Assembly (NCBI RefSeq): GCF_000217795.1
Contig: NC_015681.1
Coordinates: forward strand, 124,001 to 188,000
Source of the DNA: Thermodesulfatator indicus DSM 15286
GTDB taxonomy: Bacteria > Desulfobacterota > Thermodesulfobacteria > Thermodesulfobacteriales > Thermodesulfatatoraceae
Length of the DNA stretch: 64,000 bases
Direction of reading: 5' to 3'
The translations under genes and the position numbers were made by a program. Below, in pieces: positions 16,774 through 24,554 of the stretch (positions within the stretch are counted from its first letter, which is position 1; every line of letters begins with the position of its first letter). The notes under the pieces were generated by a model. The model made no database searches and was not told the DNA's origin. It saw nothing but the letters and a program-made list of their open reading frames with translations.

Positions 16774-18965
16774 AAAACCCTCCTTAAAGAAAATTTCTTA
16801 TCATTACTAATAAGGGTAACTTCTTGTACAAAACCTTTTAAAGGATCTAATATTACCTGAGTTTTTATTTCTTCTCCTCCCTGGGCAATCTTTCCTTCTA
16901 TTCGGTTCGGAGCAGAAAATTTATAAATACCCTTAATTTCTGCCAGACGATGATTAAAAGAGGCTAAAAAGGTATAAAGGGCTCGTTTCAACCGGCTGTA
17001 AAAGGTCTCTAAAGGTAAAAAATCTTCCCAGATAAGGCCTTTCTGGTACACCAGTGGCATTCTAGGAAAAGCTAAAAACAACATGCGAAACCACACGGCG
17101 TTTCCGTCTTGGCGCAAGAAATAAAAAGTGCCTTCAAACTTATTAAAATAAAGTGAGTTGTGATTTTCGGCCAAATAATATGTGCCATCGGTATCCATCT
17201 GAACTTTAAAATTCACCTGTTTTTGAGGAACGTCATTTACCAGAAACTCAAAAATAATTTCCTGGTCAAGCACTAGTGACATCATGTTTTCCATGGCCTT
17301 ATCTGGATAAAGACCCTGGACCTGTTCTCCCTCTTCAGGGATATCATTGGCTTTGTAAATCAAATCGGTGTCTTTTAAAACAGCGTAATGTACAAAACTA
17401 AACGGTTGCGTAGGAGCCCCAAGTTCTGGGGTAAGCTGTACTTGAACGTGAAGATGGGGTTGAGGAGAATAACCTGAGCTTCCGCATTGCCCTATAATTT
17501 GCCCCTGTTCTATCCATTGTCCTTCTTTTACCTTGACAGAGCCCTTCCTCAGATGAGCCAGTAAAACATAAAAGCCCCTTTCATCGTAAATCAAAACGTA
17601 ATTCCCCCAATTTTGGGTTTCGTTTACGGCCCCTGGGGGATTGTCTTCTATATCATTAGCTAGACTTACAACACGCCCCCTAACTGGAGAAAGAACAGGT
17701 TTGCCAAAACAATAGTAATCATCAAGATGGGCTCCTTCACCGCGATAAGTCCGGCCTTGGTCGTCAGTGATTACAAAATCAACGGCATAACGCCATATTC
17801 CTTTATGGGTCCAGGGACCATCAAAAGACTGCCATACCGTCCACTCTCCGGCCACAGGTAAACTTAAAGTACGCAATGTTCCGGGGAATCTGGCTAAATA
17901 AGACAAATAATGGTCTAAAGTCCGTTCAGGCGATCCTCTATAATAAGAGGCCAATAAGGGAAAACCTGCCAAACCCAAAGTATATAACAAGGAAAGAACC
18001 ACCACGTTAAAAGGTAAAGTAAAGGAAGGGATACCGTACTGGGCCCAAAAAAAAGTAGCAGCATCTAAAAGGAAAGGAGAAATGGCCACTGATAAGGCCG
18101 CAAGAACATAACTTCGGGGACTGGGGATAAGAAAAACCCCTCCAATAGCCATGGCTATTAAGCTAAAATTAAAGGCCCCTAAGTTACTAGCGGCCTGATA
18201 AATAGAACCTTCAAGAAAAGACAAAATTAAAAGGCCTAAAAAATAACCTCCCACTGCCAGAATAAATAAAATACGGGAAGCGAAAAAAATAACGGTTAGA
18301 AAAATAAGTCCGCCTATAAAATGGGGACAAAAAAGCAAAGCTCCTAAGGATTGTGTTAACCCTAAAAGCCAGATGGGGAGATGGTCAGCAATATCTGTAA
18401 GAAATGGCCACCAGGGTTTAAATTCGGAAAACAAGAGATTGCTATACTTATAAGAGGCCAAATATATAGCTGTACTTATTAAAACAAAAGGGATGTTAAG
18501 TACTGGCAATCGGAAAAAAGAATAGAAAATATTAGCTAATCCAAAAGTAACTATAAAGGTCAAAATTCCAGCGGCAACTATTAAGAAAAAGCTAAAAAAA
18601 GAAAGCTTAAACAAATAGCCTATAGATAGTCCTACTAACAAAGGGTTATAAGTATAAAAACCGGAACCGCGAAATATTTTTTTCAAACCCAAAAACCTGG
18701 CAAACTCATAAGCCGCTAAAACACATAAAAGACCAGATAAACCAATATTAGGATAAATAAAAGTAGCGGCTAATAGCAATAAACCTAGCCAAAAGTTCTC
18801 AAAGAAAAAAATCTCAGAATAACTGTTGGCTATGGTTCTAAAGTAACCCCAAAAAGAACGAAGTTTCTTTAAGATCAGATTATTAACAGTCTTTAAGTGT
18901 TTTTGTTCTTCTAAAGTTATTTCTTTTTGGGCGAGCCTTTGATTGCTTTGTAAATTTACTTTCAT
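16770..18965 (-). CDS. Urea-transporter-family membrane domain fused to an M23-like peptidase domain
   Basis: The 731-residue product has two parts. Residues 45-335 hold roughly ten membrane helices in two repeats with hallmarks of the SLC14/UT urea channels: YNPLLVGLSIG, then in the second half SLGALLFCPHFIGGL, FASR and NLGAFNFSLIAMAIGGVF. Residues 360-570 resemble M23 zinc peptidases, with THKGIWRYAVDF as first ligands, PVLSPVRGRVVSL, LLAHLRKGSVKVKEGQ and the HLHVQVQ His pair. About 160 C-terminal residues are unassigned. UT proteins pass urea or similar small amides; M23 enzymes cut peptidoglycan bridges or glycine-rich peptides. It sits 7 bp after the decarboxylase gene. Confidence 0.78.
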   Translation of the reverse strand: MKVNLQSNQRLAQKEITLEEQKHLKTVNNLILKKLRSFWGYFRTIANSYSEIFFFENFWLGLLLLAATFIYPNIGLSGLLCVLAAYEFARFLGLKKIFRGSGFYTYNPLLVGLSIGYLFKLSFFSFFLIVAAGILTFIVTFGLANIFYSFFRLPVLNIPFVLISTAIYLASYKYSNLLFSEFKPWWPFLTDIADHLPIWLLGLTQSLGALLFCPHFIGGLIFLTVIFFASRILFILAVGGYFLGLLILSFLEGSIYQAASNLGAFNFSLIAMAIGGVFLIPSPRSYVLAALSVAISPFLLDAATFFWAQYGIPSFTLPFNVVVLSLLYTLGLAGFPLLASYYRGSPERTLDHYLSYLARFPGTLRTLSLPVAGEWTVWQSFDGPWTHKGIWRYAVDFVITDDQGRTYRGEGAHLDDYYCFGKPVLSPVRGRVVSLANDIEDNPPGAVNETQNWGNYVLIYDERGFYVLLAHLRKGSVKVKEGQWIEQGQIIGQCGSSGYSPQPHLHVQVQLTPELGAPTQPFSFVHYAVLKDTDLIYKANDIPEEGEQVQGLYPDKAMENMMSLVLDQEIIFEFLVNDVPQKQVNFKVQMDTDGTYYLAENHNSLYFNKFEGTFYFLRQDGNAVWFRMLFLAFPRMPLVYQKGLIWEDFLPLETFYSRLKRALYTFLASFNHRLAEIKGIYKFSAPNRIEGKIAQGGEEIKTQVILDPLKGFVQEVTLISNDKKFSLRRVL

Positions 18966-18972
18966 AAATCAG

Positions 18973-20325
18973 CTAGGACTTTTTTAATATAAGCCTTTCG
19001 GGAAGACGTTCTCTATCTACTACATCATTTAAGTTTTCAGCTTCTCTAATAACGTCAACTTGGCCGTCCTCCCCTACTAGAACTACCGCCGGACGATAAC
19101 GAATAAATTGCATCCATTGAGTAACGTTATAAGCTCCAACAGGAGAAAAAATAAGACGGGTACCTCTAGGTAAAGGAGGTAACTGGACATTTTCGGCAAC
19201 TACATCTATATTCATACAAAGGGGGCCATAAATTACACAGGGTTCTGCTGGGCCCGAAATATCTTCTTCAAGTTCTATTTTAAAATTATACCAAAATGCT
19301 GTAAAAAGAATATTAACTCCAGCATCTACTACATAAGAACGAGTACCATCTGGCAAGCGTTTGCTAGCATGTACAGTAGTAATCAAAAAACCAGCTTCAT
19401 CTACTATAGCTCTACCTGTTTCTAAAATAAGTTTAGGAAAGTCATTAGGTTTAAGTTTTGATAACAAAGTATCACAAATAGCTTCGGCAAAATCTTCTAA
19501 AGGAGGAACAGCCACTTCTGGTGACAAATAAATTCCTTTCAACCGATTACGAGAAGGGAATCCGCCTCCGATGTCTAAATATTCTATTTTTAAGTCAAAA
19601 TTATCTTCAAGTTCATAAGCGAAATCTACCATCTTTTCTATAGCTTTGGCATACGCTCTAGGCTCAAGCAAAAAAGTACCCAAATGACAATGTAGGCCAT
19701 TTAATATCAGTTTACCACCTGAAACTAACCTTTTAGCAGCATCTAAAGCCTGGCCTGATTCCAGATTAAAACCAAAACGCGTCCACTGAGGACTTATCCC
19801 CGTATCCATATTCAGGCGAATACCTACTTTGATAGGCTGTCCCAATTCCTCGGCAATTTCTTCTAAATCATAAATCTCGTCAAAATGGTCAATATTTATA
19901 ATCGCTCCTTCCTGAACCGCTGTCTTAAGGGCTGATAAGGGCTTGTATGGACCATTAAAAATTATTTCAGAACCAGGAACACCTAATCTGCGAGCCTTTT
20001 CATATTCAAACTCCGAGACAACCTCTGCTGTCTCTCCTTCCTGATGTAGGATGGCACAAATAGCATCTAGATAATTAGTTTTATAAGACCAGGAAAACTG
20101 GACATTTGGGTATCTCGTAGAAAACATTTGATAAATTTGACGATATTTCTCTCTTAATCGCCTTTCAGAAAAAACAAAAAGAGGAGAGCCAAATCTAGAA
20201 ACCAAGTCGCTAATAGGTACTCCGTCTATTTCTGGACGCAAATGGCGACCATAAACAGAACCAAATTTATTGCTAAGTCCTACTTGAACCTTTTTTATGA
20301 GTGGCTTTTCGTAAGGTTCTTTCAT
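18973..20325 (-). CDS. PLP-dependent (fold type III) amino-acid decarboxylase, DAP decarboxylase-like
   Basis: A 450-residue enzyme of the alanine-racemase-fold decarboxylases. The PLP lysine lies in FSWSYKTNYLDAI, the pyridoxal-stacking region in GLHCHLGT, the phosphate site in IEYLDIGGGFPS and LILETGRAIV, and the catalytic Cys-x3-Asp of the partner subunit in YGPLCMNIDVV. The family decarboxylates meso-diaminopimelate, ornithine, arginine or related amino acids. The divergent N terminus and the neighbours (PqqD-like, ATP-grasp, transporter) argue against an ordinary lysA role. Its substrate may be an amino acid that the adjacent ligase attaches. It lies 17 bp after the ligase gene. Confidence 0.85.
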   Translation of the reverse strand: MKEPYEKPLIKKVQVGLSNKFGSVYGRHLRPEIDGVPISDLVSRFGSPLFVFSERRLREKYRQIYQMFSTRYPNVQFSWSYKTNYLDAICAILHQEGETAEVVSEFEYEKARRLGVPGSEIIFNGPYKPLSALKTAVQEGAIINIDHFDEIYDLEEIAEELGQPIKVGIRLNMDTGISPQWTRFGFNLESGQALDAAKRLVSGGKLILNGLHCHLGTFLLEPRAYAKAIEKMVDFAYELEDNFDLKIEYLDIGGGFPSRNRLKGIYLSPEVAVPPLEDFAEAICDTLLSKLKPNDFPKLILETGRAIVDEAGFLITTVHASKRLPDGTRSYVVDAGVNILFTAFWYNFKIELEEDISGPAEPCVIYGPLCMNIDVVAENVQLPPLPRGTRLIFSPVGAYNVTQWMQFIRYRPAVVLVGEDGQVDVIREAENLNDVVDRERLPERLILKKS

Positions 20326-20342
20326 AACCGTTCTCCTTTAAA

Positions 20343-21383
20343 TTAAGTTTCACCACGCGTTACTATTTTCTGGAAAACATCCATATCAGTAACCAAATCG
20401 TAAGTGTAACGTATATAAAGACGCCCAGCTTCGTATTCAGAATGGGTCTCAACAGGTTGACCTAATACCTTTTTGACCATTCTTGCTGGAAGATTAATAC
20501 CCGCTCCAGTGGCAAAGTATAACCAAGCTGGAAAACGAGGGTTTATCTCAATCAGATAAATACGATCCTCAGTGGCTATACATTCAAGTTCAAAAGCTCC
20601 TCGCCAGCCAGTTTCACGCAAAAACTTCTGCGATGACTCAAGTAAAACATCATGTTTTATGGTTACTCCTGTCCATATCTTGCCAAGAGAAGTGATCCAG
20701 AGTTTTTTGATGGCCATCATACCTAAAGAACCACCTTCTCCATCGCCTACACCTACTACATTTAATTCCTCACCTTGAATGACTTTTTGAACCAGAACCG
20801 GATATCCCCATTCTTCTACGATTTTATAGAAAACTCCTTCGGCTTCGGCAAAAGTGTGCACCCGATAAGCCTTATAAAAAAGGCCTTTTATCATAGCGGG
20901 AAAGCCTATGCGATCAAGCGCTTTCATGAGGTCTGAATATGAAGAGACTTGTTCTGTTGGAGGAACAGACAGGCCAAGGCGAGGGGCCATTTCCATTAAT
21001 CGCTGTTTAGAACGTAGCTCAAATTGTTCCCAGGTAGGAAGAAAGGTCTTGATCCCTCTAGATGACAATTCCTGTTCCCCTTTAATGAAAAGGGGAAGCT
21101 CAGCATCTAAGGTGGGAATTACCACCTGAAGACCAGTAACATCTTGAATATAAAAAAGTCTGGCCAAATAATCTTCTTCAGCGCTTGAGGGATAGGGCAT
21201 AATAAAAGATTTATCAACCAGCCAATCAAGATATATTCCTGGCTCCATAGCATCATAAGCCAGGCCTAAGGCCTTTATTGTTAGAGAAGAGTCTTCTTTT
21301 AAACTTCTGATGACCCCTAAACCCGGGCCTGGATTATCAACAGCGTTAATGCCTGAAACGGCCACTACTATTTCTTCAGACAT
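20343..21383 (-). CDS. ATP-grasp ligase (carbamoyl-phosphate-synthase-like)
   Basis: A 346-residue ATP-grasp enzyme. Residues 1-110 are a pre-ATP-grasp Rossmann-like domain (IVVAVSGINAVDNPGPGLGV). Residues 115-310 hold the ATP-binding domain: RSKQRLMEMAPRLGLSVPPT, FPAMIKGLFYKAY, VQKVIQGEELNVVGVGDGEG, and the metal-binding FELECI plus YLIEINPRFPAW. Such enzymes couple a carboxylate to an amine or thiol via an acyl phosphate. It lies between a PqqD-like gene (11 bp) and a decarboxylase gene (17 bp), suggesting that it modifies an amino acid or peptide. The substrate is unknown. Confidence 0.85.
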   Translation of the reverse strand: MSEEIVVAVSGINAVDNPGPGLGVIRSLKEDSSLTIKALGLAYDAMEPGIYLDWLVDKSFIMPYPSSAEEDYLARLFYIQDVTGLQVVIPTLDAELPLFIKGEQELSSRGIKTFLPTWEQFELRSKQRLMEMAPRLGLSVPPTEQVSSYSDLMKALDRIGFPAMIKGLFYKAYRVHTFAEAEGVFYKIVEEWGYPVLVQKVIQGEELNVVGVGDGEGGSLGMMAIKKLWITSLGKIWTGVTIKHDVLLESSQKFLRETGWRGAFELECIATEDRIYLIEINPRFPAWLYFATGAGINLPARMVKKVLGQPVETHSEYEAGRLYIRYTYDLVTDMDVFQKIVTRGET

Positions 21384-21394
21384 AAAAACTCCCT

Positions 21395-21631
21395 TTAAAT
21401 AAGTTTATAGTGCCGAAGCTGCTCTAAAAAATCCGTTACATCACGTTCAGCAGTTTCGGTATCAACTTCAAAATGTTCTGGCAATTCGTTTATTATTTCT
21501 TCAGGAGTTTTACCTTCTTTGAGTTTTTGAAGGATCCATAAGCCTACACGATTGGTGGTGAAGCTATTGCCAGTGACAGGATCAAAAATAAAGCCTTCTT
21601 CATTTATAGCTAAACGTTTTAATTTATCCAT
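21395..21631 (-). CDS. PqqD-like protein (peptide-recognition fold)
   Basis: A 78-residue protein with the PqqD pattern: GFIFDPVTGNSFTTNRVG, then LKEGKTPEEIINEL, then ERDVTDFLEQLRHYKLI. PqqD-type domains are winged-helix folds that bind leader peptides and present them to modifying enzymes. This is the first gene of the six-gene operon. No obvious precursor-peptide gene lies within the operon or in the 275-bp gap upstream, so either the peptide is encoded elsewhere or this member binds another partner. AAGGAG precedes the ATG. Confidence 0.8.
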   Translation of the reverse strand: MDKLKRLAINEEGFIFDPVTGNSFTTNRVGLWILQKLKEGKTPEEIINELPEHFEVDTETAERDVTDFLEQLRHYKLI

Positions 21632-21663
21632 GAGAAACTCCTTGACAAAACTTGGCTATAGTC

Positions 21664-21691
21664 ATAATAACTTTCAACCTTTTTCTAGCAA
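21664..21691 (-). promoter_or_regulatory. Candidate promoter of the six-gene operon
   Basis: On the minus strand, TTGCTA (21686-21691) and TATTAT (21664-21669) are spaced by 16 bp, about 32 bp upstream of the PqqD-like start. No operator-like palindrome is visible beside it. Confidence 0.4.
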
Positions 21692-21720
21692 ATATTTAAA
21701 AATGAATCAAAAAAATTTGA

Positions 21721-21766
21721 GACTGCTTCGTCGGCGAGACGGCCTAATCGCAGAGACGAATTAGTT
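21721..21766. repeat. Possible decayed REP/MITE-like hairpin
   Basis: GACTGCTTCGTCGGCGAGAC followed by a GGCCTAATCGCAGAGACGAA segment resembles the GACTGCTTCG...CGCAGTGAC core seen at 34098, 45508 and elsewhere. The copy is short and diverged. Confidence 0.3.
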
Positions 21767-21848
21767 TTGGCCAAAGATTGACAGCAGCTAAAAAATTATC
21801 TCCTTTTATGAGAATTGTAAAAACCAAGCACAAACTTAATCTGCCACG

Positions 21849-21877
21849 TTGAATTTTGTGGGTTCAGGTGGTATAAG
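21849..21877 (+). promoter_or_regulatory. rpsA promoter
   Basis: TTGAAT (21849-21854) and TATAAG (21872-21877) are separated by exactly 17 bp and lie about 30 bp upstream of the rpsA start. The strong site AAGGGAGGTCG follows before the ATG. Confidence 0.6.
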
Positions 21878-21906
21878 GTGCAGTCAAATTAAGGGAGGTC
21901 GAGGCC

Positions 21907-23610
21907 ATGGAAAATGTTATTGAAAACCAAAATCAAGCTCCGGAAGAAAGCTTTGAAGAGCTTTTAGCCGGAGAAATCAAAACTATTTCCCGGGGAGAAG
22001 TTCTCACCGGAAAAGTTTTGAGAGTGGACCCTGAGTGGGTCTTTATCGACATCGGTTATAAGAGCGAAGGTGTTGCCCCTACTACAGAATTTACGGGGCC
22101 AAATGGAGAAGTAAAGGTCAAACCTGGAGACGAAGTAGAAATTCTTATTGAAAATCTCCGCACCCCGGATGGTATGGTGCGAGTAGCTTATAAAAAGCTT
22201 CAACGTCGTCGGGCCTGGAACAAGATTGAACAGGCGCAAAAGAATAAAACACCCTTAGAAGCATATGTTTTAGAAAGAATTAAAGGCGGTTTTGCGGTTG
22301 ATATAGAAGGCTTAAAGGCATTTTTACCTTTTTCACAGGCCTTTTTAAAACCTCCCAAAAACCCTGAAGAAATTATTGGTACTACCCTTAAAGTTGAAGT
22401 GGTGAGTGTGGATCGCAAGAAAAATAACGTTGTGGTCTCCCATCGCAATTATTTAGAAAAAGAAAGTGAACGACGCAAAAAAGAATTACTCGAAAACCTT
22501 GAAGAAGGTCAGGTGCTCGAAGGTACTGTAAAAAGCATTACGGACTACGGTGTCTTTGTTGACTTAGGAGGAGTAGATGGTCTTTTACACGTTTCTGATA
22601 TTTCCTGGGGACGTGTTAAACATCCGTCCAATTACTTCAAAGTGGGAGACAAAATCAAAGTCAAAGTCATCAAATATGACCGGGAAAAAGAAAAAATAGC
22701 CCTTGGTATTAAGCAGCTAACCCCTGATCCTTGGGAAACCGTGGCTGAAAAATATCCTGAAGGCAAACGAATTGAAGGCAAAGTTGTCTCCCTAACTAAC
22801 TTTGGGGCCTTTGTTGAGCTTGAGCCTGGTGTAGAAGGGCTTATCCACATCTCTGAACTTTCTTGGACCAAGCGGATCAAACATCCTCGAGATATCCTGG
22901 AAGTGGGAGACAAAGTAGAAGTAGTTGTGCTAGGGGTTGATAGTGAAAACCGTCGGGTTTCTCTCTCTCTAAAGCAAGTAGAACCTAATCCCTGGGATGT
23001 GCTGGTGGAACAGTTCTCTGAAGGCATGGTAATTGAAGCACCTGTAAAAACGGTCACTGATTTTGGTGTTTTTGTAGAGGTTATGGAAGGAATTGACGGC
23101 TTTATCCACGTTTCCGATCTATCCTGGGGTAGAATAAAACACCCTTCTGAAGCTTACAAACCAGGTGATATGATTCAGGCGGTAATACTCAAAATTGACC
23201 GTGAAAAAGAAAAACTAGCCTTAGGTGTTAAACAGCTCACCCCTGATCCCTGGGAAAGTGTACCGGAGAAATATCCTGTAGGGAGCGTAGTAACCGGTAA
23301 GGTATCAAATGTTACTGATTTTGGTGTTTTCGTAGAACTAGAAGAAGGTGTGGAAGGTCTTGTCCACGTCTCTGAAATCTCAGACAAAAAAGTAAAAACC
23401 CCTGTAGGTATGTTTGAACCCGGACAAGAAGTAAAAGCTAAAGTAGTAAAAATTGAACCGGAATCTCGTCGAATCGGACTTTCCATCAAAAAACTCAAAG
23501 AAGACGAAGAAAAGAAAGAATACCAAGAGTTTAGTAAAGGCTCGCAAAAAGGAAGTATAACCCTTGGGGCTATTCTTAAAGAGACTTTAAACTCTGGAAA
23601 AACAAAGTAA
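21907..23610 (+). CDS. rpsA: 30S ribosomal protein S1
   Basis: A 567-residue protein with six S1 RNA-binding domains beginning near residues 34, 118, 203, 290, 375 and 462. The last four share the YGVFVDLGGVDGLLHVSD pattern. S1 brings mRNA to the 30S subunit and supports initiation on weak ribosome binding sites. The length is normal for proteobacterial-type S1. It has its own promoter and a strong terminator, so it is probably transcribed alone. Confidence 0.97.
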   Translation: MENVIENQNQAPEESFEELLAGEIKTISRGEVLTGKVLRVDPEWVFIDIGYKSEGVAPTTEFTGPNGEVKVKPGDEVEILIENLRTPDGMVRVAYKKLQRRRAWNKIEQAQKNKTPLEAYVLERIKGGFAVDIEGLKAFLPFSQAFLKPPKNPEEIIGTTLKVEVVSVDRKKNNVVVSHRNYLEKESERRKKELLENLEEGQVLEGTVKSITDYGVFVDLGGVDGLLHVSDISWGRVKHPSNYFKVGDKIKVKVIKYDREKEKIALGIKQLTPDPWETVAEKYPEGKRIEGKVVSLTNFGAFVELEPGVEGLIHISELSWTKRIKHPRDILEVGDKVEVVVLGVDSENRRVSLSLKQVEPNPWDVLVEQFSEGMVIEAPVKTVTDFGVFVEVMEGIDGFIHVSDLSWGRIKHPSEAYKPGDMIQAVILKIDREKEKLALGVKQLTPDPWESVPEKYPVGSVVTGKVSNVTDFGVFVELEEGVEGLVHVSEISDKKVKTPVGMFEPGQEVKAKVVKIEPESRRIGLSIKKLKEDEEKKEYQEFSKGSQKGSITLGAILKETLNSGKTK

Positions 23611-23635
23611 ACTTTAAAAATCCTTTGAGAAATAT

Positions 23636-23667
23636 GGGGGAGTAATCTCCCCCTGCTTTCTTTTTAA
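23636..23667 (+). terminator. Intrinsic terminator of rpsA
   Basis: GGGGGAG and CTCCCCC form a perfect 7-bp stem around a TAAT loop (23636-23653), followed by TGCTTTCTTTTT. It lies between rpsA and sppA. Confidence 0.85.
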
Positions 23668-23676
23668 GAGGCAAAG

Positions 23677-24552
23677 ATGTCCGTTCGAAAATTTTTTACA
23701 AATCTTTTAGCCTTTTTAGGCGGAATTTTCCTTTTTTTCTTGATTTTGTTTGCTATAAGCCTTTTTCTTTTATTTAAAGGAGAACCTACCTTTTCTTCTG
23801 GGCCTAAAATAGGGTTAATTGAAATAAAAGGGGTTATCTCGGAGGCAGATAAACCTTTAAAAGAAATCAGGCAGTTTGCACGAAACAAACACATAAAGGC
23901 CGTAGTAGTACGTATTGAAAGCCCCGGGGGAGCGGTGGGAGCCTCTCAGGAACTCTATCTTGCCCTTAGAGAACTCTCTAAAGAAAAGCCTGTAGTAGCC
24001 TCTATGGGCTCGGTAGCGGCCTCAGGGGGGCTTTATGTAGCTCTTGGAGCCCAAAAAATAGTAGCCGCTCCAGGCACCATAACAGGAAGTATCGGGGTTA
24101 TGATGCAAGTCCCTAACCTCAGCAAGCTTTTAGAAAAGATTGGCATTGAAGCCACTATTCTAAAAAGTGGTCCCTATAAAGACACTGGCAATATGTTTCG
24201 GCCTTTAAGAGAAGATGAAAAAAAAATCCTATATCAAACTATTAATGATATTTATCAGCAGTTTGTAAAGGCCATAGAAGACTCGAGAGGTCTTAAAGAA
24301 GCTGAAATCAAAAAGTTCGCAGATGGGCGCGTTTTTACCGGTCGGGCTGCTAAAGAATTTGGCCTAGTAGATGAACTTGGAAACTTAAACGATGCCATCA
24401 AACTAGCTGCTAAAATGGCTGGCCTGAAGGGTTATCCAGAAGTAGTCTATCCTTCTAAAGAAAAATTATGGGAACGCTTTCTAGTAGAACAAAAACTTAG
24501 TCAAAGTTTGGCTGTTCTCTTTTCTCCTCTTTATATAATGAAGTGGCAGTAA
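23677..24552 (+). CDS. sppA: Signal peptide peptidase SppA (single-domain)
   Basis: A 291-residue membrane serine protease of the S49 family that clears cleaved signal peptides. One N-terminal helix (FLGGIFLFFLILFAISLFLL) anchors it with the catalytic domain outside. The nucleophile Ser lies in SVAASGGLYVALGA, the lysine base in LKSGPYKDTGN, and TGSIGVMMQ is conserved. It is the short, single-domain bacterial type that assembles as a ring. The stop codon is directly followed by the HU-GppA gene (2-bp gap). Confidence 0.93.
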   Translation: MSVRKFFTNLLAFLGGIFLFFLILFAISLFLLFKGEPTFSSGPKIGLIEIKGVISEADKPLKEIRQFARNKHIKAVVVRIESPGGAVGASQELYLALRELSKEKPVVASMGSVAASGGLYVALGAQKIVAAPGTITGSIGVMMQVPNLSKLLEKIGIEATILKSGPYKDTGNMFRPLREDEKKILYQTINDIYQQFVKAIEDSRGLKEAEIKKFADGRVFTGRAAKEFGLVDELGNLNDAIKLAAKMAGLKGYPEVVYPSKEKLWERFLVEQKLSQSLAVLFSPLYIMKWQ

Positions 24553-24554
24553 TT

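Noticed and set aside
22009-23480. Internal tandem repeat in rpsA
   Set aside because: The repetition is the normal set of six S1 domains, diverged at DNA level.
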